Below are positions 33,301 through 42,884 of a stretch of DNA of 64,000 nt, in pieces. Position 1 is the first letter of the stretch; the number at the start of each line of letters is the position of its first letter. Below the pieces are notes generated by a model. It did no database searches. It was not told the origin of the DNA and worked only from the letters and a program-made list of their open reading frames with translations. The DNA lies in the NCBI GenBank assembly GCA_036873135.1, contig JAPTYO010000011.1, forward strand, positions 18,548,747 through 18,612,746. The letters are read 5' to 3'. A program made the position numbers and the translations under genes. This DNA is from Clarkia xantiana subsp. parviflora (lineage: Eukaryota; Streptophyta; Magnoliopsida; Myrtales; Onagraceae).

Positions 33301-34767
33301 GTGTTTAGGGTGAAGTACAATTCTGATGGTTCTATTGAGAGATACAAAGCAAGGCTGGTTGCTAAAGGCTTCACTCAAGTAGAAGGGACTGACTTCAATG
33401 AAACCTTTTCCCCTGTGGTGAAAATGACAACTGTAAGGATTGTTTTGGCAATGGCAGCCTCTTATTCTTGGGGCTTGTTTCACATGGATGTGAACAATGC
33501 TTTCCTTCAGGGTGACTTGCATGAGGAGGTCTATATGGATATTCCACAAGGCTTTGATTCTACAAAGTCTGATCTAGGCTCTCCAAGGCGTGTATGCAAG
33601 CTTTTAAAGTCTCTTTATGGGTTGAAACAAGCTTCTAGGCAATGGAACATCAAACTCACCAATACCTTGTTGAATAATGGATATACTCAAAGTGCTTCTG
33701 ATCATTCCTTGTTCACCAAGGCAAATGGCAAGGATAGAGTATTTCTCCTCATTTATGTGGATGACTTACTCATCACAGGTTCAAATACCTGTATGATTGA
33801 CCAATTGAAGACCACTCTCAAATCCCATTTCAAGCTCAAAGATTTGGGCAACTTGAGATATTTCTTGGGTTTGGAAATTGCTAGGTCTAAGGAGGGTTTG
33901 GTCATCAATCAAAGGAAGTATGCGCTTGAGCTCATTGAAGAGGCTGGATTGGGAGCTGCTAGGCCAACTGAGACTCCTATGGAGTTCAACCTCAAACTCA
34001 CTACTTGTGAGTATGATGAGGCTACAAAGACTTCTTCTGATGATTTGCTCTTGGAGGATGCCACTGCTTTTAGAAGATTGGTGGGCAAACTTCTTTACTT
34101 GACCATGACTAGGCCAGACATTAGCTTCTCAGTTCAAAGGATAAGTCAATTTGTTGATAAACCTAAGAAGTCTCATCATGATGCAGCCATGAGGATCATT
34201 AAATACATCAAAGGAAGTCCTGGCCAGGGTTTGCTTTATCCTTCAAATAATGCCCTTGACTTGAGTCTATACTGTGATTCAGATTGGGCAGCTTGTCCTT
34301 TTAGTAGGAAGTCAGTAAGTGCTTATTGTGTAAGGCTTGGAGGAGCTATGGTGGGTTGGAAAGTGAAGAAGCAAGACACAATTTCTCTTTCCAGTGCAGA
34401 GGCTGAATATAGATGCTTAAGGGTGGCCATACAAGAAGCTCTTTGGGTTGCTAGACTATTGAAGGAACTTGGGATGCATTTGCAATTACCCATACCCATC
34501 TTCACAGATAGTGAATCAGCTGTGAAGATTGCTAAGAACCCTATGTTTCATGAACGCACAAAACACATTGAGTTAGATTGTCATTTCACTAGGCATCACA
34601 TTCAATCAGGGCAAATTTCAGCTAAACATGTTGCTTCTCGGGACCAATTGGCAGACTTGCTCACCAAGGCACTTGTCAAGAAGCAACATATTGCCCTTCT
34701 CAAGCTCTATGGAATCAAGGATGTGTTTCATGAAAAGAAAGGAGAAGAAAAAGATGGGAGCATATAG
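30307..34767 (+). CDS. Copia gag-pol polyprotein, intact
   Basis: 1486 codons. Order: gag N-terminal domain (LYLHPSDTTG, SSNYHAWSTAIKEGL); glycine/asparagine-rich linker; zinc knuckle CSYCGKMGHKVETC from residue 301; aspartic protease WIVDSGATNHIT near 412; pre-integrase TWHRRLGHIS near 547; integrase core with DDFSRATW, DNGSEF and a PQQNGRVERKH motif carrying the catalytic glutamate; reverse transcriptase with WVFRVKYNSDG, MDVNNAFLQGDLHEEVYM, YGLKQASRQW and catalytic YVDDLL at 1150; RNase H with CDSDWAACP near 1322, SSAEAEYR and ADLLTKAL. Integrase before RT is the copia order. All key catalytic residues I can check are present. The stop TAG (34765-34767) lies within the first bases of the 3' LTR. 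The protein should suffice for autonomous transposition. Confidence 0.95.
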   Translation: MADNTIEDPLYLHPSDTTGLLLIPFQLQGSSNYHAWSTAIKEGLLVKNKIGFIDGSFSRLSVPVAQHVRWDRANAIVKAWLRNTVAKELVNGLVYNNTALSIWNDLKEMFDKVDGTQIFQLTREIYQCSQGALSITEYFGKMKQLWDALGSIDDLRLECSADSKIINEHKEKQRLIAFLLGLNESFAHVRSSLLMRQPLPSLSVAFSVLLQEESQRAIAGSIGDMGEATALYSQRNFLNSRGPNYGNGNGSGNGGNGSRPNASFPRNYNSNGGISSYGGFNGASNASTGKTGKIDKSNWLCSYCGKMGHKVETCWKKHPQLAPSSALKRPWNSANVSIDESPQSNLVEHVAAGDKRIFHGTCEKRILHTGLDRRVQHVAIQDDFEPLSNEDDELVRVNMAGISNPSSSMIWIVDSGATNHITHHLSWLHNLRKTDSNHQFVHLPNGNKCRITHIGSCSFSSGFTLDDILYVPDFKFNLISVSKLPTQLNCKVIFTFANVLIQGHVGKPMVIGERSKGLYTLRDSVPSSSSKVVAAHTISKTNKENAWTWHRRLGHISATHLSHLNNVLCLSDSSRSCVKQCTICPLAKQTRLSFPISQSHASTPFALIHLDLWGPYKVPTIKGYQYFLTIVDDFSRATWVFLMKHKSDTFIHIQSFLLMVQNQFGTMVKIARSDNGSEFINSICKDHFLLLGIQHQTSCPYTPQQNGRVERKHRQILNIARALRFQASMPIKYWGYCVLTACYLINRIPSSSLQFKSPMEVLYGKQPSINHLRIIGCLCFATNLNNLDKFGSRAEPCILMGYSTSQKGYLVMKISNSTFHVSRDVAFHEHIFPFGMSKAELRSLLPTCLESKLLIEESSSNDQSSLDRAPLVSPPILDEFIAPQQPPQPPSQPPMVEVMPPQIPTLRRSARIAQLRGASTSNAVFGLEKYISYDHLNPNFTCFLASIDKVREPSTYKQAVKDSNWVVAMKDEIKALQDNNTWRIVDLPHGKSSIGCKWVFRVKYNSDGSIERYKARLVAKGFTQVEGTDFNETFSPVVKMTTVRIVLAMAASYSWGLFHMDVNNAFLQGDLHEEVYMDIPQGFDSTKSDLGSPRRVCKLLKSLYGLKQASRQWNIKLTNTLLNNGYTQSASDHSLFTKANGKDRVFLLIYVDDLLITGSNTCMIDQLKTTLKSHFKLKDLGNLRYFLGLEIARSKEGLVINQRKYALELIEEAGLGAARPTETPMEFNLKLTTCEYDEATKTSSDDLLLEDATAFRRLVGKLLYLTMTRPDISFSVQRISQFVDKPKKSHHDAAMRIIKYIKGSPGQGLLYPSNNALDLSLYCDSDWAACPFSRKSVSAYCVRLGGAMVGWKVKKQDTISLSSAEAEYRCLRVAIQEALWVARLLKELGMHLQLPIPIFTDSESAVKIAKNPMFHERTKHIELDCHFTRHHIQSGQISAKHVASRDQLADLLTKALVKKQHIALLKLYGIKDVFHEKKGEEKDGSI

Positions 34768-34958
34768 GAATGTATAGCTTTCCACATACAATATATCCTT
34801 GTGCATACTAGATCACTAGATTAGCTTAGCTTGTGAACTAAGTTAGTTTAGTTAGTTAGATCTTCTTACTAGTATATATACTAGTCCTATACATTGTAAC
34901 ACATGATTTTGGTTGATCAATACATTTCATATTCAATCTAAATCCTCCAAGCTTTATA
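34763..34958 (+). repeat. 3' LTR of young copia (196 bp)
   Basis: Identical to the 5' LTR over its whole length as far as I can read. It is preceded by the purine-rich tract aagatgggagca. Its first five bases include the stop codon of the polyprotein. Confidence 0.92.
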
Positions 34959-35110
34959 CCCCCAGCATAAGGAAACCTCATCAGTCAATAGGCAGAGGTA
35001 AGAGGGCAGGTAGAGATAGTCATAACCCCCAGCATGGAGAGACCCCTCAGCCCAACAGACAGAGGCAAGGGGGCAAACAGAGATAGCCATAATCCCGATG
35101 TAGAAAACCC
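34959..35110. repeat. ~68-bp minisatellite, part right of nested copia
   Basis: It resumes with cccccagcataagg, carrying the second copy of the copia target duplication, and continues for about two diverged units (caataggcagaggtaagagg, cagacagaggcaaggggg). Confidence 0.8.
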
Positions 35111-35931
35111 CACACGCCAGTAAACGGAAGTATGAAAGCAAGAAGATGGAGGAAAGACAAATCAAGCAGAACTATATTATCATGAAGACACGTAAATCGA
35201 AACGAGACAAGTAAGGAAACAACTGAAAGAAAAACAGGATCGAATTCCACAAGAACAATGCTTACACAAGAAGAAAAACGCATACCTCAATACGACGCGT
35301 GCCTCGAGAAGTAAGCCCAACCAGAAATCCCACCGTCGAAAAGAAGAGAAAAGGACAACGAGAATGAGGTAATCACTCCCCCTTTTATAACACAAAGGTT
35401 TAGGGTTTTTCCAAAATCGCCAAATCAACACCGTTGAATTTTAGAGAGGAAAATTTCAAGGGACAAGATTCAAAAACTAGTTCCTATTAACCACGGTTAA
35501 ATCCACGCTCACCCTAGTTAACATCCCCTAAGGTTTATTTTCTAGTATTCCATACTTAGGAAAATTTTTGGCTAAAATTAATTTTTCCTCACTTAGATAA
35601 AATCCCGGCACGAATTTGAAGCATAAGTCATTTAGTTGCATTCGTATCACACCCCTGTGCAAGTTTGTATTTTTTGAATATACACCTGTAGCAGAGATAA
35701 GTTTGTTACTCCCACCTCAGACGGACGCGTGCCTAGGCCCACGTCCGTGCTACTCTGACGTTTACAATTCCTCTATCTCATTAGACAGGGGGGCAGAGTC
35801 AGAGGCACGCATCCATGGGTAAGCAAGCATTCAGACAAAGAAGGTAAAACCCCGGTTTCAAATTGCGCGTGTCATACCATCCTAAAATAGAGTCAATCAA
35901 GGGTTAGGCCATTGGTTGACTCGGGGGCATG
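35111..35931 (+). other. Tat 3' end: spacer and polypurine tract
   Basis: No gene is supported; minus-strand frames at 34938-35431 are short and match nothing I know. The last bases before the LTR read gactcgggggcatg, the polypurine primer site for plus-strand synthesis. The second Tat element has gactcggggggcaag at the same place. Confidence 0.6.
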
Positions 35932-36796
35932 TGATGGATATACGCCCAATTTGAACCCGTTGACTCCCGAACCGTTGTATTTTTATCGTCACATTTATGA
36001 TTGTAAATCGAAACTTCAACCCGGACACTTCGCGAGAACATCGACGGCTCGGACAGGGCCGAAGCGCCCGTCCGGCAGAGACGAACTCACCTAGGTGAGG
36101 TTGGGTGGCCACACCCGACCTCCCCTAGGGGAGATCGGGTGGACCAACCCGATCTCTCCTAGGAGAGATCGGGTCAGCCAACCTGATCTCTCCTAGGAGA
36201 GATCGGGTCGGCCAACCCGATCCCTCCTAGGAGGGATGGGGTTGGCCAACCCCACCCTCCCAAGGAGGGGTTGGGTGTCCTCACCCAACCCCTACCCTTG
36301 GGGGTCGGATTTCTCCCCCCCCAAGGGCCCCGACACCATTTTCGGACTCCCACACTCGGTCCACTCCGCCTACCTTCTCCGAATCCTAAGGTCTTAATTA
36401 TACGCTTAAAGGTTAATTAATTGCGTTTAAAGGCTAACGATGTCATTAAGCCACCTTAATGACACCGTTGCCTATAAATACCCCACTTTCACCACTCATT
36501 GGAGAATCTTGGCCATTTGGACATTTTAGCTCTGACATCTCTCTAGCTTTATCTCTCTAGAAAAATACTGACTTAGGCATCGGAGAGGGTTCACCAGGCA
36601 CCACCCCCCCCCCCCCCTCCGTGTCTGGTATTGCCCCTTCTGCAGGGTAGGAGGAGAGAAGAAGCAAAGGAAGGAAGGAAGGAAAGAAGAAGATAAGCTA
36701 AGGCAGAGCAGCTCAGGAACATCGGATCACACACATCCCCCGTAAGGAGTGAGATCAAAGCCGACCCCCCGTTGACCTAGATCTCATAACTTAACA
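35932..36796 (+). repeat. 3' LTR of Tat gypsy (865 bp)
   Basis: Same start and end as the 5' LTR, followed by the duplication TTCGG (36797-36801). It has seven palindromic units instead of eight and a longer C-run; otherwise only a few substitutions are apparent. Confidence 0.92.
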
Positions 36797-36801
36797 TTCG
36801 G

Positions 36802-38310
36802 TAAATAGCGCTACGCGCTTGTGGACCTCGAAAGACGGAACACATCGTTTCAAATACGAATTTAGTGATGAAGTGTTTGAATGATGATGTGCTGAATTTT
36901 TCGTTTGCATTCCCTTGGAAACAGCTTATTGATACCATTTACATCGGTACGAAGTAGACTCCCTAGCTACCACGACCTTGTAAAAGTATCAGCTGACGCA
37001 TAGGGTGAAAACCCAAGATGCTCAGTTCGGAGATGGGACAAAATCTCTAAGATAAGTTTTGCAACGAATAAGGATTAAGTCGGTTAAAGGGTTTTCCTAC
37101 TGTAAGTCTTGAACGATAAGTCAAGCTAGGCTTTCAAATCAACTAAGATACTTCTGAAAGCACAGTTTATAAACATAATGTTGAAGTCACTTTATCAGAT
37201 GTTCCCTATGAGATGATGAAAAGTGATTCACATTTATGTAACACTGTGCTCCAATGAAATCGGTAAAACACGTCGCCATAATAGCTAAAGAATGATAATG
37301 AGTTAATCACATCATCATGCGACATTAATTAGCGCATTAAACACGTATTTGGAACAAGAGTACGTTAACTATTCTTAGTAAATGCCTGTTTACAGCTTTT
37401 GGGAAAATGGTGCCGTGGTCGAACATGAGACATTACATACTTGAGGACGAATTTTCCGATGCATGGACAGTTTCAAACAAATAAAATCTTGATCAAAACG
37501 GAGCAGGGTAACACTGACAATCAGGTCCCACTTAATTCGAGTGGGAGAGAGATTTGAACCGGCAACTCAAGTGAATGACATGGTAAATGATAATGGAAAC
37601 ATTTTCATAGTAAATCCAGTGGGATAACCCTACCACATGAAATCACTGTTGCCGCAGAGACGAATCAAGTTGAACCTGATTGTCATATTGTTGAACCAGG
37701 AAAGCCACAACTGCCTCTACTACCCATTGTTTCCAGTGGGAATGATACCCATTGTTTCCAGTGGGAGTGATCCGACCAAAGTTGGTTCAAGATCCTAGTG
37801 ATCAAGGAATTCATCTCGGAAGTGAAACCCTGAGACCGAGAGGTTGTCAAAGGAAAAGTTGATGGTCAAGGTTCAAGCAATGCTCTTGTTCCCAATTGAA
37901 ACGATGCTCCGATAAGAAGCATTGTTCCGAGTGGGAGAAATGTTCCTAATAGAAGTGATGCTACGATAGGAAGCATTATTCCGAGTGGGAGAAATGATTA
38001 GACTCTAGATGGGATTAATCAAGCCTAGACGAAAGTCAAAGGCTTCGAACCCATCGAGCAAGGTGAACCTCGCCCTAACAACTGTTGGCAAGCATTGGAA
38101 AGACCTCAAGTGGAGAAATGGAGGAAAATAATAAAAGAGAGAGATCGCCTAAATGAAAGCCATAATAGTCTATAGTTGATTTACCTGCTAATCACAGGAG
38201 CACAAGGATACGGTGAGTCCTGAAAGAAGGCTCACCACTGATGGAAAAGGTCGGGTGATACAAAACCCGAATTGTTGCGAAAGGATGTACACAAATTCAC
38301 GGAGTAGACT
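36802..38310 (+). other. Right internal half of outer copia, protease/integrase remnants
   Basis: It continues the outer copia directly after the target duplication (taaatagcgctacgcgc against taaattgcgccttgcgc in the minus copy). No frame reads through. It carries imperfect repeats containing aagcattgttccgagtggga at 37740-37990. Confidence 0.65.
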
Positions 38311-39631
38311 TTGACTAAACAAACACTGAATGTGCGTAAAACCACGGTTAGGGCCAGTCATGGTCCTGGTCGCAAGTCTCGATCTCGAGCTGCACCAAAT
38401 GAGTGTTTAGACCGCATTCCTCCACGGAAACCTGGAGGAAAGAGATCTACATGGAGCAACCGGAGGGTTTCATTACTCCTGGTAACGAACGTAAAGTTTG
38501 AAAACTCCAAAGGTCCATTTACGGTCTTAAACAGTCGTCTCGGCAATGGTACCGCAGATTCCACGAGGAAATCGTAGGAATCAGATTTGTGAATCTTCAC
38601 GAGGATCCCTGCGTGTATAATAAGACCTCCGGGTCTAAGTATGTCATCTTAACCTTATACGTGGACGACATACTCATTGCCGCAAACGACGTGAGTTTTA
38701 TGAACAAGTCAAAGTCTTGGTTGGCATCTGTATTTGAGATGAAAGACATGAGAGAGGCCACGTACATCTTAGGCATTAAATTTGCTAGGGATCGGGCTAC
38801 CCGGAAATTGTGTCTATCTTAAGAAGCTTATATCAACAAACTGTTAAAAGATTCAGATTACAGGATATCAAACCCATGGATACGCCGGTGGTGTTTGTGT
38901 CCGCATAATCAAAACTTGACGGCCCCATGAACCTGGTAGAGCGTGAACAGATGAAGGGTGCGGAGTATTTAAGCATGGTTGGTAGTTTGTTCTACGTCAT
39001 GCAATGCACCCGTCCGGATATCTGTTAAGCCGTGGGCCTAGTAGCACATTTCCAATCAGATCCTGGCTATCAACATTTAAAGGTTGTAAAACGAATAATT
39101 TGTTATCTGAAAGGTACTGCCGACTACGTGTTGTGCTATGAGGGTAAAAATTTAGAATTGACCGGTTACAGTGACGCTGACCATGGTGGCGATCAGGATG
39201 ATCGTAAGTCCACTACATGGGGAGTGTTCCTCCTTGCTAATGCCGGAATTTCATGGACGAGCAAGAAGCAAGCCTGTGTCGCGTTGTCCACGATGGAATC
39301 GGAATTCGTAGCTCTCTCTAAGAATGCACAAGAAGCGGTCTGGCTAAAAAGGCTTCTAACTACACTGCTTGGTGGTGATGTTGAGAATAAACCTGTGAAG
39401 GTCTTCTCTGAAAGTCAAGCAGCCATTGCGGCAGTTAAGAATCCGAAGTACCATAGTAGGACCACACACATTGATGTGAAATTTTTCTATGCTAAATCTA
39501 TGGTTGAAGACAATACAATCACTATGGAATACTTGTCCACTGATAATATGATAGCGAACCCATTAACTAAACCACTACGCAAGGACATATTCGAAAAGCA
39601 TGTAAAGCTGCTTGGATTGCGTAGGGTTTAG
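38311..39631 (+). pseudogene. Copia pol (RT/RNase H) of outer element, broken
   Basis: Plus-strand homologue of 11458-12757. Frame 38589-38822 has the catalytic LYVDDILIAANDV and ends in a premature stop where the other copy reads LSQEAYINK. Frame 39032-39631 covers the RNase H: GYSDADHGGDQDD, ESQAAIAAVKNP, HIDVKFFYAKSM and NPLTKPLRKD. Between them are stops and frameshifts, so the copy is dead. Confidence 0.9.
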
Positions 39632-40326
39632 AAATGGAATGTATCTGTGATAGCATTTTGATATTAGAAAGTTACATTTTGTAAGAGAAATAATTGCAAC
39701 TAAGTTTATGATCAATCGACATCATAATGTTTTGATTACATCAGATTTACGGTCTATAAACTAAGTCGTAGGAGGACGCAATTCTCTGCCAAACTATGTC
39801 GAATGTGGGCCTTACCTAGTCACACAGGTACGGTCGTCTTGCGGTGGAGGGAGGCCTCCACCAAACAAGACTGGCTAAGAGTCAGGGGGATAAACCTGAT
39901 TAATCAAGAAGATCATCTAGTTTCGAAGTAACTCAACGTGATCTCCGTTTTGCATATCGCCGTGATGAACTTCGTTCGTCATTTAACCACATTCTGGGCC
40001 AGATGAGAATCTGTGATATCATGATTGACATATCCCTTTCCTGTCAACCCAAAAGGTTTAGGTATGCTATCAACGCGTGCTTCATACTACGCGTGCCACG
40101 TTCGACCACGGGGTCACAGCTCGGTTGTGCTAGGAAGGATTCCTCGTGATTTTGGCGGGCGCAAACTTCTTCACCTCGAGTGTGTGATTGATCCCAGGAG
40201 CCTTATGAAGAGGCACCTAAAGTATCCTCACGGACTCAGAACTCATATCTAAAGTTAGGCTCAATGCTCGCTTCCCGGCGTACGAGCGTAGTGCTGAACA
40301 AAAAGGCCCAGTGACCACGTCTTCTG
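39632..40326 (+). other. 3' tail of outer copia
   Basis: Noncoding. It aligns in inverse with 10760-11457. The alignment breaks at cccagtgaccacgtctt (40309-40325), where a deletion joins the tail to the middle of the 3' LTR. Confidence 0.6.
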
Positions 40327-40803
40327 AACAAAATTGGGCCTCCCCAAATACATAGGCTGGCCGAAATATGAAAGGAGGGTGAAGTGGACTTTTGTCAACT
40401 TTACTCCTCCTATAAATAAGAGGTGTTATGGGATTTTTAGGGTTAATCACAATTCCCTCATTAGAGTGTTTTAGAGAGAAAAACCCTCCCCCCATAAATC
40501 CTAGTTTGGGCGAACCATATCCCTCACCAAGGGTGTGCCAAATTGCCTTCGAGCAAACTCTCCAGAGATATGTCCTCATGCCAAGAATCGATCTGAGGCT
40601 TTGTTGTGGAGCTTGCACCACGTAGGGCTTCTCTAACAATAACCTCTACGGGTCCCGACCGGAGGATCGTGAACTCCCTCCTAAGAAGATCATGGGTCTA
40701 CGGATCACCTTAAAGGTATGTGCGAAACTTCAGCTGCGTAATTTCGATTACTAGCATGTACCTTGTTTTAGTATCCGTAGTGATTACTCCCAGTAATCTA
40801 ACA
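40327..40803 (+). repeat. 3' LTR of outer copia, 5'-truncated (about 477 bp)
   Basis: From aaaattgggcctccccaaat onward it follows the reference LTR (17611-18209, inverted), with a TATA box tataaata at 40411-40418, and ends ctaaca at 40803 beside CCATA. About 150 bases of U3 are missing. Confidence 0.8.
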
Positions 40804-40808
40804 CCATA
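40804..40808. repeat. Target duplication CCATA (right)
   Basis: Matches 10192-10196; together they date the composite as a single original copia insertion. Confidence 0.85.
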
Positions 40809-41421
40809 TATGCCAGTTATCTGCGGAGAACTGTGTTCTTCACCAGATAATAACCTACATGCTTTTGCCCTGCTCGGGTTCCTACGCCAGGGTGCATCGA
40901 CTCGACCTTCTGGCACTTGAACATCTCATAAAAGGTGAACAAATGAACGTACCACATATACTATTGACGAAGATGGAGAGGTCAATCATAGCGAAATGTC
41001 TGTATTCTCCGTATGGATCGGTGTTGACGCGCGTTTTCAACCACTTCCAAGTCCCTTCTCCGAAAGACATAGATGCAGTACAGATTGCTCAGTACGATGG
41101 GAAGGGTCTGCGACTCTCATGGAATAGAAGTGAATCCAGCCACCAAGAAACTAGTGTAGTTGAAGGGGAAAAATTCCGAAGAAACCCATTTCGTGTTCGA
41201 CCTCGGCGGCTGTGTCGGACAAGCTTTACACCATGTCCAAGACTTTGGACAGGATGGACAAAAGTTTGGGTGCATTGGATAGAGCAGTCAAGGCGATTAA
41301 AAGGAACAAAGATGGCAGACCGGATGAACAGTCTGATGGTGGAGAGGATGAGGCAGAAGACAGAGATGACGAAGAGGACGTTGTCGATGGACGGACACTC
41401 GATTCAGATGATGATGCTTGA
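40809..41421 (+). pseudogene. Plant transposon-type protein gene, back part
   Basis: After the duplication, coding-like sequence resumes. A frame covering LLALEHLIKGEQMNVPHILL and then YGSVLTRVFNHFQVPSPKDI has the look of the C-terminal half of the Transposase_32-type domain. It is followed in another frame (41212-41421) by a helical stretch (SKTLDRMDKSLGALDRAVKA) and a very acidic tail ending LDSDDDA. At least one frameshift separates the two, so this copy is a pseudogene. It is the continuation of the gene interrupted at 10191. Confidence 0.55.
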
Positions 41422-42183
41422 ATGGATATACTGTTTTTTTTTCTTCAAACAATGATAATGTTTGTTTTTTGTGAACTCTTTTTTTTATGCTTGGGTTTGT
41501 TTATTCTGGTAAGATAGTCGTGAGGGGGTGTTGTTATTGCCCTTATGTTGACAATTTTGTAGGGTTAAACAAGACGTTTATCGTGTTTAGTCGCGGATCA
41601 AATGTGGGTTGACATGCCGATGGAAAATTGTCATCAACTTTGTACTTACTCGCACGAAAATAATAGAAAGGCCAAATCTACCAGCACAAGCAACACAAAA
41701 TATGTTATTTCATACAACTAGTTTTAGCACAACAAAATACAACCTGGAAATGATTTCAACAGCCACACGCAATATATTTAATTTTTTGTTTGAAAGAAGT
41801 TAATAGATGTGTCAGCATATCCATTGAATGTGTGAACACGCTTACTGGGTATGCAGCGAACACACTGTTTAATAGGCAGAAAACTGACGGCTGTTAAAAT
41901 GCTCGTAAGCAAAACGTTTCGACACGGCTGATGCATAATTCAGTCGGATATAAGTTAGGGAATCTCTGGCCGTGCATGTTGCGTCAGGTACCGGCGGGTA
42001 TATGTTCTCGTACCCACCGTTTGCTTACCGGTTGATACGGTAGGAATATTCAGCCAGCAAAAGGTCAGTAACAGTTTCTTTCTCGTAAAATCCAACGTAA
42101 TTCAGTGAGAATTTGGCAATACAATCCCGACCGACGGGCCGGTCAGTATTTTTACGGTAAGTAAAACCGACTTTTCTTATAGT
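41422..42183. mobile_element. Intergenic DNA ending in an old CACTA-like terminus
   Basis: No gene. The stretch 42100-42183 is rich in ccgacgg/ccggtcag/accgac motifs and ends aaaaccgacttttcttatagta, resembling an inverted CACTA tip (tactataagaaaagtcgg) with the first base changed. A matching left end was not found; the split transposon-type gene may have belonged to this element. Confidence 0.35.
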
Positions 42184-42229
42184 ATCCTCTTGAAGAATCA
42201 AAATTATCCGTAGATGTAGCTAAGAGGGT

Positions 42230-42500
42230 AGAAAGTGTAATATGCCCTCAGACCATCAGTGTCCTGTCATACATTAGTTCGTTCAATGCACTCCGATAAA
42301 ACGTTCCAAGAGCAACATCTCTTTCATACATTTTGCCAAACAGCTGGAGCACATAGTTGGAGCAGCCACATTTACTAAACAAACCCATGAGGGGCATTCG
42401 ACACAGAAACATTTTCCAGGTATCCCAACTTTTCTTCTAGTGCATGAACTTGCAAGCCCAACTCCAAATCAAGAATTTGTATACAAGCAGTCAAAATGAC
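42230..42500 (-). pseudogene. PPR protein gene fragment
   Basis: On the minus strand, starting near 42480, the frame reads LDLELGLQVHALEEKLGY then ENVSVSNA. After a one-base shift come LMGLFSKCG, LQLFGKMYERDVALGTFY and ALNELM. The words GLQVHA, VSNALMGLFSKCG and LF.KM.ERDV are the standard text of plant pentatricopeptide-repeat proteins, organelle RNA-binding factors. Only about two repeats remain, with a frameshift and nearby stops, so it is not functional. Confidence 0.65.
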
Positions 42501-42884
42501 AACGAGGCTCAATACCTGAATTCCTCATCCTGGAGAAAAGTCCCATCGTTTCCAAAATAATTCACAACCTTCTCAATTTAAGTTTATTTCATAATTAACT
42601 AAGTTATGGTAATTGGCATACAAAAAAAGCATATACAATAAACAATGGATAGACATTTGCAAATAACTCTGCTCTTTCAGCAAAGCAAATAGCACATACA
42701 ACAACAATTCCTACCATGCCAAGGCAAAAGGAACTACAACGGATCAATAACCAGAAAATCATGATATATTGTGTTGCTTCATAAGACACGTAAAGTACAA
42801 AGTATACAAATCCCTAACATGCATTTTTATTTTACTTAATACCCAAGGAAAACGACCCGCATTCAGTGATCATGACAATTTCAT
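42501..42884 (-). other. 3' flank of the threonine deaminase gene
   Basis: AT-rich; presumably 3' UTR and terminator region of the gene on the minus strand. No poly(A) signal is certain, although aataaa-like words occur. No other gene is seen. Confidence 0.45.

Larger units (their letters stand above)
29554..34958 (+). mobile_element. Young, apparently intact Ty1/copia element with TATA-ended LTRs
   Basis: 5405 bp with two 196-bp LTRs (29554-29749, 34763-34958) in which I see no difference. It has a consensus primer-binding site, a single uninterrupted 1486-codon frame and a 5-bp duplication (CCCCC). The LTR ends are TATA...TATA rather than TG...CA. Position of the ends is fixed by the primer site, which abuts the 5' LTR with no gap, and by the duplication on both sides. 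Zero LTR divergence means very recent insertion, the youngest layer of the nest. Confidence 0.93.
21856..36796 (+). mobile_element. Ty3/gypsy Tat-lineage retrotransposon (gag-less), with nested copia
   Basis: LTRs lie at 21856-22750 and 35932-36796, with direct repeats TTCGG at 21851-21855 and 36797-36801. They differ by one 34-bp palindromic unit, a C-run length and only a few substitutions that I could see, so the insertion is young. In order: primer site (22753), pol (22802-26728), minisatellite, an antisense spliced gene (29287-28221), a second minisatellite interrupted by a copia (29554-34958), a purine-rich tract and the 3' LTR. The polymerase has two RNase H domains, the hallmark of the Tat clade. 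Gag is absent, so mobilisation would need gag supplied by another element. Confidence 0.9.
10197..40803 (+). mobile_element. Composite nested insertion; outer layer a degenerate Ty1/copia element
   Basis: The left border is the LTR start TGTAAGCATATGG at 10197 and the right border the LTR end TAATCTAACA at 40803. Direct repeats CCATA lie at 10192-10196 and 40804-40808, the 5-bp duplication expected of an LTR retrotransposon. Of the outer plus-strand copia there remain LTR fragments (10197-10251, 18210-18450, 40327-40803) and internal DNA (18451-21855, 36802-40326). The rest is a reversed copy of the same family (10252-18209) and a Tat gypsy (21856-36796) that itself contains another copia. 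Frameshifts, stops and LTR deletions show that the outer copy is old and inactive. Confidence 0.85.
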
